This document shows positions 18,608-28,254 of a DNA stretch of 64,000 nucleotides, one piece after another (within the stretch, counting starts at the first letter, position 1; every line of letters begins with the position of its first letter). Source of the stretch: Halarchaeum grantii. GTDB taxonomy: Archaea; Halobacteriota; Halobacteria; Halobacteriales; Halobacteriaceae. Below the pieces are notes generated by a model. It made no database searches, was not told the DNA's origin, and was given only the letters and a program-made list of their open reading frames with translations. The stretch covers positions 1 to 64,000 of the forward strand of contig NZ_BMPF01000001.1 in the NCBI RefSeq assembly GCF_014647455.2. The letters run 5' to 3'. The position numbers and the translations under genes were made by a program.

Positions 18608-19357
18608 TTAGGAGAGGTCGACGACGACGGGGAGGTGGTCGGAGGGGTAGCGTCCGTCGTCGTACTGGTCGCTGCAGGCGGCCCGACTCTCGACGGTCCA
18701 GTCGTCGCCGACGAAGACGTGGTCGATCGTCCAGTCGGCGATGAGGTCCCGAAAGTCGGTCCGCGAGGTGTTCGGGCCGTGGTCGTGGGGCGCGACGGCG
18801 CGCGCGTCGTCGAAGGATGACGCGAGCAGGTCGTGGGGCGGGTCGCCGGCCTCGCAGTTGAAGTCGCCGACGACGAGGACGCGCCCGGACTCGACGCCGA
18901 CGGCGCGTTCGCGGACGAGTTCGGCGCCGCGTTTTCGCGCTTCGCGGCCCTCGTGGTCGAGGTGGACGCAGAAGACGACGACGGTCTCGTCGCTCTCGCG
19001 GTCGCGGAGGGTGGCGCGCGTGCAGACGCGCGGGTGGGTGGCGTCCCAGCCGACGCTCCCCTCGATACCGGGCGTCTCGGAGAGCCAGAAGGTCTCGGAG
19101 TCCACGGCCTCGAAGCGCGCCGCGCGATAGCCGACGGGCACGTACTCGCCGGCGGCCTCCGCGCTGGCGCGGGACTGGCCGACGAACCGGTAGCCATCGA
19201 GGCGCTCGCGGAGGTCGTCGAGCTGCGCGGCGAGCGGCTCCTGCAGGCCGACGACGTCGGGTGCGTGATAGCGGACGGTCGAGGCGACCGCGTCGCGCCG
19301 GTGGCGCCAGACGTTCGCAGCGTCTTCGGGCGTGTCGACGCGGACGTTGTACGTCAT
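18608..19357 (-). CDS. Endonuclease/exonuclease/phosphatase-family hydrolase
   Basis: 249 residues from MTYNVRVDTPED. Typical EEP fold motifs: TYNVR (first strand), DVVGLQEPL (Mg-binding Glu), VVVFCVHLDHEGREARKRGA (His), VLVVGDFNCEAGDP (Asp-Asn), WTIDHVFVGDDW and the C-terminal SDHLPVVVDL (catalytic Asp-His). No signal peptide, so cytoplasmic phosphodiesterase or phosphatase; substrate unknown. A second Met six codons upstream is possible. Confidence 0.85.
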   Translation of the reverse strand: MTYNVRVDTPEDAANVWRHRRDAVASTVRYHAPDVVGLQEPLAAQLDDLRERLDGYRFVGQSRASAEAAGEYVPVGYRAARFEAVDSETFWLSETPGIEGSVGWDATHPRVCTRATLRDRESDETVVVFCVHLDHEGREARKRGAELVRERAVGVESGRVLVVGDFNCEAGDPPHDLLASSFDDARAVAPHDHGPNTSRTDFRDLIADWTIDHVFVGDDWTVESRAACSDQYDDGRYPSDHLPVVVDLS

Positions 19358-19507
19358 GGCGCGAACGGAATCCATCTGTGCTCGGATTCAGCGTCGATCC
19401 GTAAAAAGATGAACCTCGCGTCGCGCGCACGTCGGGGCGTGGCCGGATCGCCCGGCGTCACGGTGTCAACCGTCGAATTCTTGTCCGTCGACATAGTACT
19501 GCCGGCG

Positions 19508-20173
19508 ATGACACTCATCGCGGAACTCCGGCTCTCGAGCCCGGACCTGCCGCTCGTCTCGGCGCTGGGTGCGGCACCGGAGACGACGCTGGAGGTGGAG
19601 TCCGCGATGGCGGCCGACGCGGATCGCCCGGCGCTGTTCGTGTGGGCGCGCGGCGGTGACCTCGACGCCTTCGAGCGCGCGGCGCGCGACGACGCGACGG
19701 TCGGCGACGTCCGGTGTCTCGAAGACTTCGGCGAGCGCCGACTCTATCGGGTCTGTGTGGCGGCCGACGCGCCGGTCGTCCTCTACCGCGAGACGGTCGC
19801 GGTCGGCGCGGCGCGCCTCGACGTCCGCGCGACGTCCGACGGCATCGACACCCGCATCCGCTTCCCGGACCGGGACGCGCTCCGCACGTTCCGCGCGCGC
19901 CTCGTCGAGCGCGACGTCGACGTCTCCGTCCGCCGGCTCTACTCGGAGCGGGACGGCGACGCGGACGGCGACGCGGACGGCCTGACGGAGAAGCAGTACG
20001 AGACGGTGGCGACGGCGCTCGACGCGGGCTACTTCGCGGTGCCGCGCGACGCGTCGCTCGCGGACATCGCGGACGCCCTCGGCGTCTCGCGGCAGGCGGC
20101 CTCCGAGCGCATCCGGCGCGCGATGGCGACGCTCGCGACGGACGCGGTCGAGGACGCGGGCGGGCACTCGTGA
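19508..20173 (+). CDS. Bacterio-opsin-activator-type HTH regulator
   Basis: 221 residues. The C-terminal HTH_10 domain is clear: LTEKQYETVATALDAGYFAV, then DIADALGVSRQAASERIRRA. The N-terminal 130 residues (LRLSSPDLPLVSALGAAPET, DVRCLEDFGERRLYRVCVAA) form the usual sensor-like domain of these regulators. A repeated DGDADGDAD linker joins the two. Divergent from the EEP gene across 150 bp. Targets unknown. Confidence 0.88.
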   Translation: MTLIAELRLSSPDLPLVSALGAAPETTLEVESAMAADADRPALFVWARGGDLDAFERAARDDATVGDVRCLEDFGERRLYRVCVAADAPVVLYRETVAVGAARLDVRATSDGIDTRIRFPDRDALRTFRARLVERDVDVSVRRLYSERDGDADGDADGLTEKQYETVATALDAGYFAVPRDASLADIADALGVSRQAASERIRRAMATLATDAVEDAGGHS

Positions 20174-20179
20174 GTCAGG

Positions 20180-20461
20180 TCAGCGCCCGACGCCCGCCCG
20201 GAGCGCGCCCGCGAGCCGAGCGAAGCCGACGAGGACGGGGTAGCAGAGCGCGTAGCACGCGACGACCACGAGGGTGACGAACGCGCAGAGCGAGAGGAGG
20301 GCGAACGACCCCGCACCGCTCGCGATCGTCATCGCCTCCTCGAAGAGCGCCGGGTCCTCCGAGTACGACTCGTGTAGATAGGGACGGAGCGCGGCGCGCG
20401 GCCGTCCGACGAGCGCGCCGGAGAGCCGTCGAGCGACCGCGAGGGGGCCGGGAATCGCCAT
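20180..20461 (-). CDS. Small membrane protein of unknown function
   Basis: 93 residues. The N-terminal half is basic and amphipathic (GPLAVARRLSGALVGRPRAA); one long hydrophobic segment runs from GSFALLSLCAFVTLVVVACY to YPVLVGFARL, enough for one or two membrane spans. Start MAIPGPL chosen because a longer frame upstream is low-complexity. Convergent with the HTH regulator, ending 6 bp after its stop. No recognised family. Confidence 0.6.
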   Translation of the reverse strand: MAIPGPLAVARRLSGALVGRPRAALRPYLHESYSEDPALFEEAMTIASGAGSFALLSLCAFVTLVVVACYALCYPVLVGFARLAGALRAGVGR

Positions 20462-20562
20462 ACGCGTCCCCTGCGTGCGCGGCGGACAAAAACCCGGGTG
20501 GCACGCCTTCGAGACGTGTCGCGACGCGGAGCTATTTGGCGGCGGCACGCGACGGGGGTGAC

Positions 20563-21323
<761 letters not shown>

Positions 21324-21327
<4 letters not shown>

Positions 21328-22733
21328 GCACGGCGCGAACGGTGCTCGCGGCGATGTTCCGCGAGGAGTGGCGTCTGCACAGCGAGCTCTTCGGCGGGCG
21401 GCGCTTCGCGGCCTTCCCCGTCTTCCTCGCGCTCGCGGGCGCGCTGACGACGTGGGCGCTCGGGACGACCGGAACCGACGCGGGGGCGGTGGTGGCGGGC
21501 GTACACGTGCTCGTCCTCCTCTTCGGCCTCCAGACCGGGACGGTGGGGTTGCTCGGGCAGGACGCGATGCGCAACCTCCTCGGCGACGTGACGCTCGTCG
21601 TCTTCAGCGCGCACACGCTCCCGGTGAGCGAGCGCCTCCTCCTCGGTGCGTTCCTCGTGAAGGACGCCGTCTACTACGCGGTGCTCTTCGTGCTCCCGAT
21701 CAGCGTCGCGTGCGCGCCGCTCTTCCCGCTCGCCTCGCTCCCGCTCCTCTGGGTGACGCTCACGTGGACGTTCGTCCTCGGTCTCCTCGGGACGCTCGCG
21801 GCCGTCTCGCTGGCGTCACGCGGGCGACCCGGGAAGGCGCTCGCGCTCGTCGGCGCCGCCGGCGTCGTCGCGGCGTTCCTCGCGGGCTACCCGGTCGGCG
21901 ACGCGACGCCGTACGCGGTGTTCGTCGCGCCCGGCGTCCGCAGCGTCGCGCTCGCGGCCCTCCCGCCCCTCCTGCTCGCGGGCGTCGCCGCCGTCACCTA
22001 CGACTCCGAGTACGAGCCACCGGCGCGGACGGTCGGGAACGGCTTCCGCGCGTGGCGGCGGCGGGCGCCCGCGTGGGACGACCCGGTGTTCGTGAAGACG
22101 ATGCTGGACGTGGAGCGCTCGGCGGGCGGCTACTGGAAGGTGCTCTTCTCCGCGGGGATCCTCTTCGCGGTGAGCGCCTTCCTCGTCGACCTCGCGAGCG
22201 GCCTCGTCGGCCTCCCCGTCCTCCCGGGCGTCGCGTTCGGCTCCATCCTCGGGCTGACGGCGTTCACGACCTACAACTGGCTCACGCAGTTCGACAGCCT
22301 CGAGACGTACGCGCAGTTCCCCATCGACGCGGGCGACGTCTTCCGCGCGAAGGCCCGCGCGTTCGCCGTCCTCGGCGTACCCGTCGGCGTCGCCTTCTAC
22401 GCCGGCGCCGTCCTCTGGCGGGGCGCGGCCGTCCTCGACGCGCTCTGTGGGTTCGTCCTCCTCGTCGGCCTCCAAGCGTACCTGTTCGGACTGACGGTGG
22501 CGCTCGCGGGCTTCCAGCCCAACGAGTTCCTCTTCGACACGGTGCTGTTCGCGACGTTCACGCTCGCCGTCGTCGTCCCGCTGGTCCCCGTCCTCGTCGT
22601 CGGCTTCGTCGCCGCGCCGCTCGGCGCGCTCCCCGCGACCGGCCTCGCGCTCGTCGGCCTCCTGCTCGGTGTCGTCGGCGTCGTGCTCTATCGGCGCGCG
22701 GTGCCGCGCTGGCGCGAGCGCCTCCGCGAGTGA
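21324..22733 (+). CDS. ABC-2-type transporter permease
   Basis: 469-residue polytopic membrane protein with roughly ten or more hydrophobic segments, for example FAAFPVFLALAGALTTWAL, AVLFVLPISVACAPLFPL, VVVPLVPVLVVGFVAAPLGA and VGLLLGVVGVVLYRR. It starts 4 bp inside the upstream ATPase gene, so the two make one exporter. The middle EVERSAGGYWKV-type region (MLDVERSAGGYWKVLFSAGI) is a cytoplasmic loop followed by a second set of helices. Confidence 0.88.
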
Positions 22734-22775
22734 CGCGACGCCACGCCTATACGCGCCGCGTGCCTTTCTGAGGGT

Positions 22776-23195
22776 ATGAGCGACACCGAGACGAGCGACC
22801 TCCCGGAGACGGACGCGGAGTGGCGCGAGGTGCTGACCGACGAGGAGTACCGGGTGCTCCGCGAGCAGGGGACCGAGGCGAAGTTCACCGGCGAGTTCAT
22901 CGGGAAGGACGACGACGGCACGTATCGGTGTGCGGGCTGTGGCGCCGTGCTCTTCGACTCGGAGACGAAGTTCGACTCCGAGGGGTCGGGATGGCCGAGC
23001 TTCGACGACGCCGTCGAGGGCGCGGTCGAACTCCGCCGCGATACGAGCCACGGGATGGTGCGGACCGAAGTCGTCTGCGCCGAGTGCGGCGGCCACCTCG
23101 GGCACGTCTTCGAGGACGGCCCCACCGAGACGGGCAAGCGCTTCTGCATCAACTCGTGCGCGCTCGACTTCGAGGAGAACGGTGACGACCGGTAG
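22776..23195 (+). CDS. msrB: Peptide-methionine (R)-S-oxide reductase
   Basis: 139-residue MsrB. Zinc cysteines are 52, 55 (CAGCG), 101 and 104 (CAECG); the catalytic Cys 124 is in [18 protein letters not shown] and [11 protein letters not shown] are further signatures. It repairs methionine-R-sulfoxide in oxidised proteins. MsrA is not adjacent. The ATG is 42 bp after the ABC permease. Confidence 0.96.
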   Translation: MSDTETSDLPETDAEWREVLTDEEYRVLREQGTEAKFTGEFIGKDDDGTYRCAGCGAVLFDSETKFDSEGSGWPSFDDAVEGAVELRRDTSHGMVRTEVVCAECGGHLGHVFEDGPTETGKRFCINSCALDFEENGDDR

Positions 23196-23444
23196 GGAGT
23201 CACCGCTTACCGAGCGCGAGCGAGCTGTGGGAGCGAGACGCGAGGAAGACGGCGACAACTGAGCGCGAGCGAGGGCGCCATCACTCCGCGAGACGTCGCC
23301 GCTCGCCACCGCCGGTGTCTCCAGACCGGCCCGTGGGCCGAACCCGATAGCCGTCGTGTGGCGACGCGTCGTCGGACGCGTGATCTGGGAATCGGCCGCC
23401 CGGTGTCCCGTCCGCGTGTCGCTTCGTACGGAGTACGCCGGACG

Positions 23445-23876
23445 CTACTCGAGACCTACAGGCGGCAGCACCACGCACGGAACCTCGACGTGCCCGACGA
23501 GACCGGCGGCGGTGCTCCCGAGTCCGCCTTCCGCGCCCGCCCCGGGGTGGTGGGCGCCGAGGACGAGTTCGTCGACGTCGCCGGCGTCGAGTTCGTCGCG
23601 GAGCTCCGCGAGCGGGTCGCCCTCGCGGACCGCGGTTTCGACGTCGGGCACGGCGAGTCGAGCGGTGGCGACGTTCACGGCGTCGGCCGCATCACCGGAG
23701 CGCGGAGCGTTCCGGGTGGCTACCGACTCGCTCGGCGATTCGTGACCATCTCGCGACCCGCACTCGCTGACGCCGACGACGCGAACGACGTCGTCGCTCG
23801 TGAGGCGTCCTTGGAGGTAGTCGCAGGCCGCAGCGGTCGTGTGCACGGAGTCCGTGGCGAGGAGATAGCGCGTCAT
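23445..23876 (-). CDS. Universal stress protein (UspA family)
   Basis: 143 residues with a UspA fold: YLLATDSVHTTAAACDYL at the N-terminus, ETAVREGDPLAELRDELD, and the nucleotide-binding C-terminus DELVLGAHHPGAGAEGGLGS followed by GHVEVPCVVLPP. The glycine pattern fits an ATP-binding member. The 250 bp between msrB and this gene on the left show nothing convincing on either strand. Confidence 0.82.
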   Translation of the reverse strand: MTRYLLATDSVHTTAAACDYLQGRLTSDDVVRVVGVSECGSRDGHESPSESVATRNAPRSGDAADAVNVATARLAVPDVETAVREGDPLAELRDELDAGDVDELVLGAHHPGAGAEGGLGSTAAGLVGHVEVPCVVLPPVGLE

Positions 23877-23906
23877 ATCGGTCGCTCGGGCGCGCGTGGG
23901 AAAAAG

Positions 23907-24311
23907 CTACTCGGCCGTCGCGGCGCGGTAGCGCTCGAAGAGCGCGCGGGCGCGCTCGCTCTCGCCGGCCTCGGCTTCGACGCCGGACTCCTCGACGGCC
24001 TCGAACTCGCGGTCCTCGTGCCCCGCCCACTCCTGCAGGGCTTCGTTCGCGGCCTGCGCGTGGTCTTCGGCGTCCTCGATCCCTTCGACGGATTCGCGGT
24101 AGACGACCGTCCACTCGTCGGCGTCGAGGTCGAAACCGACGCCGTGGACGATGCCGTCGCGAACGAGGACGAGCGCGGAGACGAGGCGCTCGTCGGCGTC
24201 GCGGGCGGTGTGCGCGCTCGCGGGCGCGACCATCCGGAAGGCGTCGCTGCGGTGGAGCGCCCGGCCCTCCGCGATGGTGAGCGGGCGGGACGGGAGTGAG
24301 TCCATCGACAT
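23907..24311 (-). CDS. Haloarchaeal hypothetical protein
   Basis: 134 residues from MSMDSLPSRPLTIAEGRALH. The first half predicts a mixed alpha/beta domain (DERLVSALVLVRDGIVHGVG, DEWTVVYRESVEG), the second an acidic helix with repeated Glu-Ala. No signal peptide or membrane segment and no known motif. It is 30 bp upstream of uspA on the same strand, so the two may be cotranscribed. The start was preferred over a longer frame that overlaps the divergent gene. Confidence 0.65.
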   Translation of the reverse strand: MSMDSLPSRPLTIAEGRALHRSDAFRMVAPASAHTARDADERLVSALVLVRDGIVHGVGFDLDADEWTVVYRESVEGIEDAEDHAQAANEALQEWAGHEDREFEAVEESGVEAEAGESERARALFERYRAATAE

Positions 24312-24390
24312 ACGCGTCGGGACGCGCCCGACACCAAAGAGCGGGGCGGTTCCGGGTGGCTTTATTCGGCGGGCGCGCACACCCGCGAGC

Positions 24391-24768
24391 GTGCCACTCT
24401 CCGCGTCGCGCTCCATCGGTGTCGGTCTCGCGCTCGGTACGCTTCTCGGCCTGTCGGTCGGCGCCGTAGCGGCGGTCACGGGAGCCCCGGTGTCCGACGC
24501 CGGGGTGGCGGTCGCGCTCGGCGTCGGACTGGGACCCGTGCTCGGTGCCGCCCTCGTCCCGGTGGCGGGATGGGCGGCGGGTCTCGAACGGGCGACGACG
24601 CCGCTCCTCGCGGCCGGGACGCTCGTCGGCCTCCTGCTCGGCGTCGGCGCGAGCGCGCTCGCGTGGTGGGTCGGGGTCGCGTCGCTCGTCGCTCTCGGTG
24701 GCGTGGCGCTCTGTGGCGGCGTCCTCGGACTGGGCCTCGGCGCGCGTCACGCGTTGGCGCTCGCGTGA
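24391..24768 (+). CDS. Small multi-pass membrane protein
   Basis: 125 residues beginning at GTG 24391. Four hydrophobic segments rich in Gly, Ala, Val and Leu: GVGLALGTLLGLSVGAVAAV, VAVALGVGLGPVLGAALVPV, LLAAGTLVGLLLGVGASALA and ASLVALGGVALCGGVLGLGL. A TATA-like GGCTTTATTCGG lies about 30 bp upstream, consistent with a leaderless GTG start. Divergent from the preceding hypothetical gene. Function unknown. Confidence 0.6.
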   Translation: MPLSASRSIGVGLALGTLLGLSVGAVAAVTGAPVSDAGVAVALGVGLGPVLGAALVPVAGWAAGLERATTPLLAAGTLVGLLLGVGASALAWWVGVASLVALGGVALCGGVLGLGLGARHALALA

Positions 24769-24834
24769 GCGGTCGCTCACCGGGTCGCGTCGAAAGAAAT
24801 GTCGATTGCGCCGCGAGGGCGCTGAGTCGTCTAC

Positions 24835-25029
24835 TTAAAGGCGCGTGACGTTCGTCGCGCGGGGGCCCTTCTCGGCCTCCTCGATGTCGAACTCGACCTC
24901 CTGACCCTCTTCGAGGTCGGGGCCGCCGACGTCCTCCATGTGGAAGAAGACGTCCTCGTCCGCGTCGTCAGTCTCGATGAATCCGTAACCGCCCGTGTCG
25001 TTGAAGAAGTCAACCTTACCGCTTGCCAT
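24835..25029 (-). CDS. cspA: Cold-shock domain protein
   Basis: 64-residue single cold-shock domain, a nucleic-acid-binding beta barrel. RNP-1-like KVDFFNDTGGYGFIETDD and RNP-2-like DVFFHMEDV are present, and the C-terminus EKGPRATNVT is typical. The start ATG at 25029 has a TATA-like CCTTATCCC about 28 bp upstream on the minus strand, so it is probably leaderless. The longer open frame in front of it is not used. Confidence 0.95.
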   Translation of the reverse strand: MASGKVDFFNDTGGYGFIETDDADEDVFFHMEDVGGPDLEEGQEVEFDIEEAEKGPRATNVTRL

Positions 25030-25061
25030 TACAACACATCGTAGGGGAGTGTGAGGGATAA

Positions 25062-25320
25062 GGGTTCCGCGAGTCGCGCTACCATGGGTACGCGACGCGA
25101 GCCACCCCCGGGTGTCGTGTCGCCGTCGACGGCGTCCGCCTGCAGGCCTTCGAGTTCGTCGTCGAGTTCGACGCCGGTGAACCCGTGCCGTCGTAGCGAA
25201 ACTCGAGGCCGCCCCCTCCGACTCCGCAGATCTGGCACGGCGTGAGACCGGACCGACGCTCACCGCCCCCTCAACGGCCGACGCGACGGCCCGTCTCTCT
25301 CACGGGCGCTACGGACGGCT
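25062..25320 (+). pseudogene. Possible decayed short gene in the cspA-phosphoesterase gap
   Basis: The 390 bp between cspA and the phosphoesterase contain no intact gene. One plus-strand frame reads GCRVAVDGVRLQAFEFVVEF then DAGEPVPS and a stop at 25194; after a one-base shift a frame continues AKLEAAPSDSADLARRETGP. Codon third positions are GC-rich in both pieces, as in real genes here. There is no good start. This could be a frameshifted remnant, but chance cannot be excluded. Confidence 0.25.
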
Positions 25321-25419
25321 CCGTACCCGAACGTATCTGTTTGTAGACAGGAATAAGGCGGTGGCGCGTCCACGTTCACGCGCGCCCATGCCCACATCCG
25401 AGCGCCCGCGCCACGACCG

Positions 25420-26415
25420 GTGGTCGCCGTGACGCCGCGCCCCGGCCCCGTCCTCGCACGCCTCGCCCGACCCGCCGGCCCGGAGACGACGCTCGCCGTC
25501 CTCGCGGACGTCCACGCCGACGTCGCGCGCGAACCCGGCTCGTGGAAGTGTCACGAGCACGCCCTCGACAGATTGCGGACCGCACTCGACGACGCCGGCC
25601 GCCTCGGCGCGGACGCCGTCCTCGTCGCCGGCCGCCTCGGCGCGGACGCCGTCCTCGTCGCCGGCGACCTCACCCGCGACGGCCGCCCCGACTCCTTCGA
25701 CGCCATCGACGCGGCGTTCGCGACCGTCGACGGACCCGTCCTCTGCGTCCCCGGGAACCACGACGTCCCCAAGAGCTACCGGGACGCCCCGAGCGTCCAC
25801 GCCTTCCGCGAGCGCTACACGCCCGGCGTCCTCCCCTACGTCCGGCGCGTCGGCTCCGTCCACGTCGTCGGCCTCGATACCGCGAGCGCCGTCGAGGACG
25901 GCTCACACGGCCGCGTCACCGACGACCAGCTCGCGTGGCTCGACGCCGTCCTCCCGGCCATCGGCGAGGCCGTCGTCGTCTGCCACCACAACCTCGCGGA
26001 CGCCGCCAGCCACGCCGCCCCCGTCGGTATCGAGGCCCACGCTACCGTCGAGGGCGCCGACGCCCTCGCCGACGTCCTCGCCGACCACGCCGTCCCGCTC
26101 GTCGTCTCCGGGCACGCCCACTGGCCAACCGTCGGCGCCGCCGGGCGGGTCCGCGAACTCCTCGCGCCCGCCGTCTGCTCGTTCCCGCAGGCTGGCCTCA
26201 TCCTCGACGTCACCCCGGAGGGGACGACCGTCAGCATGCTCCCGCTCGCCGACCGCGACGGCCTCCGGGCCGCCCACGACGCCGCCTGCGACGGCACCGA
26301 GCGCTCGCGGCGCATCGTCGAGACCTTCCGCGACGGCTATCTCACGCGGTTCCCGCTCGTCGACGAGCGGACGAGGAACAACCCGAACGCGACGCGCCTC
26401 CCCCTCGAGCGCTAG
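25420..26415 (+). CDS. Metallophosphoesterase (calcineurin-like) with an internal 11-codon duplication
   Basis: 331 residues from GTG 25420 (GTG 25429 is also possible). Metal-binding motifs of the superfamily: ADVHAD, GDLTRDG, GNHD, CHHN and SGHAHW. Just before GDL the phrase AGRLGADAVLV occurs twice in tandem, encoded by an exact 33-bp repeat (25594-25626 and 25627-25659); the family needs only one. The reading frame is kept. Substrate unknown. The end overlaps the convergent surface-protein gene by 4 bp. Confidence 0.85.
   Translation: MVAVTPRPGPVLARLARPAGPETTLAVLADVHADVAREPGSWKCHEHALDRLRTALDDAGRLGADAVLVAGRLGADAVLVAGDLTRDGRPDSFDAIDAAFATVDGPVLCVPGNHDVPKSYRDAPSVHAFRERYTPGVLPYVRRVGSVHVVGLDTASAVEDGSHGRVTDDQLAWLDAVLPAIGEAVVVCHHNLADAASHAAPVGIEAHATVEGADALADVLADHAVPLVVSGHAHWPTVGAAGRVRELLAPAVCSFPQAGLILDVTPEGTTVSMLPLADRDGLRAAHDAACDGTERSRRIVETFRDGYLTRFPLVDERTRNNPNATRLPLER
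25594..25659 (+). repeat. Exact 33-bp in-frame tandem duplication
   Basis: Two identical 33-bp units lie head to tail inside the metallophosphoesterase gene, each encoding AGRLGADAVLV. Nothing separates them, and a third partial unit (GCCGGC) follows as the start of the genuine AGDL. This is the pattern of a recent slippage or unequal-exchange event. Confidence 0.95.
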
Positions 26416-27980
26416 CTCCGTCGCGCGAGAGCGACGCTCGCGAGGAGGAGCGCGAGGCCGGCACCGAGCACGCCGACGCCCGGAACGCCGCTCGACGTCG
26501 TCGTCGGACTCGGGCTGTCCGCGCCCGCGAGCGACGGCCGGATGGCGGTCACCGCCGCGACGTCCGGGCCGTTCACGACCGTCACCGTCTCGCCGTCCTG
26601 CACGACGCGGTACGCGCCCCGATAGCCGTCCGCCTCGGGGACGACCCACGTGCCGTTTCGCTTCGTCGCGTCGTGCGCCTTCAGCGAGAGCACGTAGGCG
26701 TCCGCGAACGCGCTCGCGTCCGCGCTCGTGTTCCACGCCGTCTTCCAGACGAAGCCGTTCTTCGCGTTCTTCCGGTAGGGGAGGACCGCGTCGCCCGCCC
26801 ACCCCGTCGTGGCCGCCGCGCTATACCGGAGCGTTCGGTACTCCCCGTCGCCCTGAATCGCGCGCTGCGGGACCGCGCCCGCGCCGTACTCGTAGCTCTG
26901 CCACCAGAGGCCGACGAACGCCGACGCCTCGCCGAGCGTGTCCGTCCCGTTCACACCCTGCTCGGGGAACGTCTCCCAGCCGTTCGTCGCGGCGTCGCGG
27001 TCCACGGAGACGGCCGTCCGTTCGGGTGCCGTCCCGTGAATCACCTCCGTCGTGGTGTTCGGCGGGCGCTCCCAGGCGTCGTCCACGGCCGCCCAGCCAC
27101 CGCGCTCGGCGAGGTCGGCGACGTAGCCCGGCCCGCTCGCGTACGGGAAGTAGAGCGTGAACTGGAGGCTCCGCGGCGGACTCGCCGACGCGGACTGCGA
27201 GTCGGACTCCGAGTTCCCGTCGTTGCTCGACTCCCCGTCACCGCTCGAACTCGGCCCCGCGACGCAGTCCCACTCGCCGCTCGCGCACTTCTCCTCGTAG
27301 CGTGACTCGACGTAGCGCGCCTCGCCCTCGACGAGCCCGGACGTCGCGAGCTGCGCGTCCTGCGTCTCGCCGCCGTACTTCGCCTTCGTCAGGTCGTACT
27401 GCTGGTCCTGGAGGGCGTGCTGGAGCTCGTGTGCGAGCGTGGCGTACTCGATGTGGGCGTTCTTCCCGTCCGGGACGACGATCTTGATCGCGTCGCTGGA
27501 CGGCGAGTAGTAGCCGAGGACGTTGTTCGAGTAGTAGGACTGCGTCGCCGCCGAGAGGTTCGTGTCCGAGCCGATTATCAGCGCGGCCTCCCAGACCTGC
27601 TGGTTCCACCGGCTGTACGCGGTGTCGCTCCCGCCGCTCGACTGGTTCGCCTGATAGGCCGCGCGCGAGATGACGTCGACCGGCACCGCCGTCCCGAAGT
27701 TGCGCTGGCGGACGTGCTCGACGCGCGCCATCGTCCGCCGGACGTACGCGTGCGTCTCGCTCGCGTTCAGCCCGTCGTCCTGATTCACCGTGACGTTCGA
27801 GTCGTACCAGTAGCCGTCGAAGTAGCCGACCGTCGCGTTCTCCGCCGGGGCGCCGTGGGCGGCCGGCGCGGCCGGCGTGGGTGCCGACGCCGTCGCCGTC
27901 GCGGGCACGGCGAGCGCCGACGCGACGGGCGCGAGGAGAAGGGTCACCACGAAGACGGAGAGGAGCGTGCGCGAGGGCAT
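26412..27980 (-). CDS. Hvo_1808-type surface protein with an HEXXH-like motif
   Basis: 522 residues. Signal peptide TLLSVFVVTLLLAPVASALA; an Ala/Pro-rich linker; a long extracellular body containing YATLAHELQHALQDQQYDL (HEXXH zinc-protease-like motif near residue 186) and VEGEARYVESRYE, where a Glu could be the third ligand; a Ser-rich insertion (SNDGNSESDSQSASASP); and a C-terminal anchor GVPGVGVLGAGLALLLASVA with basic end ARRS, resembling PGF-CTERM sorting tails. I recognise the Hvo_1808 family by overall layout. Peptidase activity is inference. Confidence 0.8.
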   Translation of the reverse strand: MPSRTLLSVFVVTLLLAPVASALAVPATATASAPTPAAPAAHGAPAENATVGYFDGYWYDSNVTVNQDDGLNASETHAYVRRTMARVEHVRQRNFGTAVPVDVISRAAYQANQSSGGSDTAYSRWNQQVWEAALIIGSDTNLSAATQSYYSNNVLGYYSPSSDAIKIVVPDGKNAHIEYATLAHELQHALQDQQYDLTKAKYGGETQDAQLATSGLVEGEARYVESRYEEKCASGEWDCVAGPSSSGDGESSNDGNSESDSQSASASPPRSLQFTLYFPYASGPGYVADLAERGGWAAVDDAWERPPNTTTEVIHGTAPERTAVSVDRDAATNGWETFPEQGVNGTDTLGEASAFVGLWWQSYEYGAGAVPQRAIQGDGEYRTLRYSAAATTGWAGDAVLPYRKNAKNGFVWKTAWNTSADASAFADAYVLSLKAHDATKRNGTWVVPEADGYRGAYRVVQDGETVTVVNGPDVAAVTAIRPSLAGADSPSPTTTSSGVPGVGVLGAGLALLLASVALARRS

Positions 27981-28031
27981 TCACTCTCCGGTTGGCGTGG
28001 CCGCCACAAACAGTTGTGGGTCCGCCGGACC

Positions 28032-28190
28032 TCACTCGGGTTTCACGACGTCGCTGCACTCCGGGCAGTCGGCGTACGCCGACCGTCCATCGCCGTCCTC
28101 GTACTCGATGAGCACCGCGCTCTCCGGGATGCGCGCGCCGCAGTTCGGGCACTCCCCGAGCGTCCCGTCGGCACTGTCGACATCAGTCAT
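28032..28190 (-). CDS. Small zinc-ribbon protein
   Basis: 52 residues: MTDVDSADGT, then GECPNCGARIPESAVLIEY and YADCPECSDVVKPE. The two CPXC knuckles 27 residues apart form a typical zinc ribbon. Haloarchaea carry many such micro-proteins (DUF7837-like). It stands alone between two larger minus-strand genes; function unknown. Confidence 0.75.
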   Translation of the reverse strand: MTDVDSADGTLGECPNCGARIPESAVLIEYEDGDGRSAYADCPECSDVVKPE

Positions 28191-28254
28191 TCCGAACACC
28201 TAGTGGGAGTTCCCGAACCGACATAACTGTTCGCCGCGAGGTCGGAGCCCCGAC

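Noticed and set aside
23196-23444. Open frames in the gap between msrB and uspA
   Set aside because: Frames on both strands give Arg-rich, motif-free translations, and no TATA plus start combination is convincing. Treated as non-coding.
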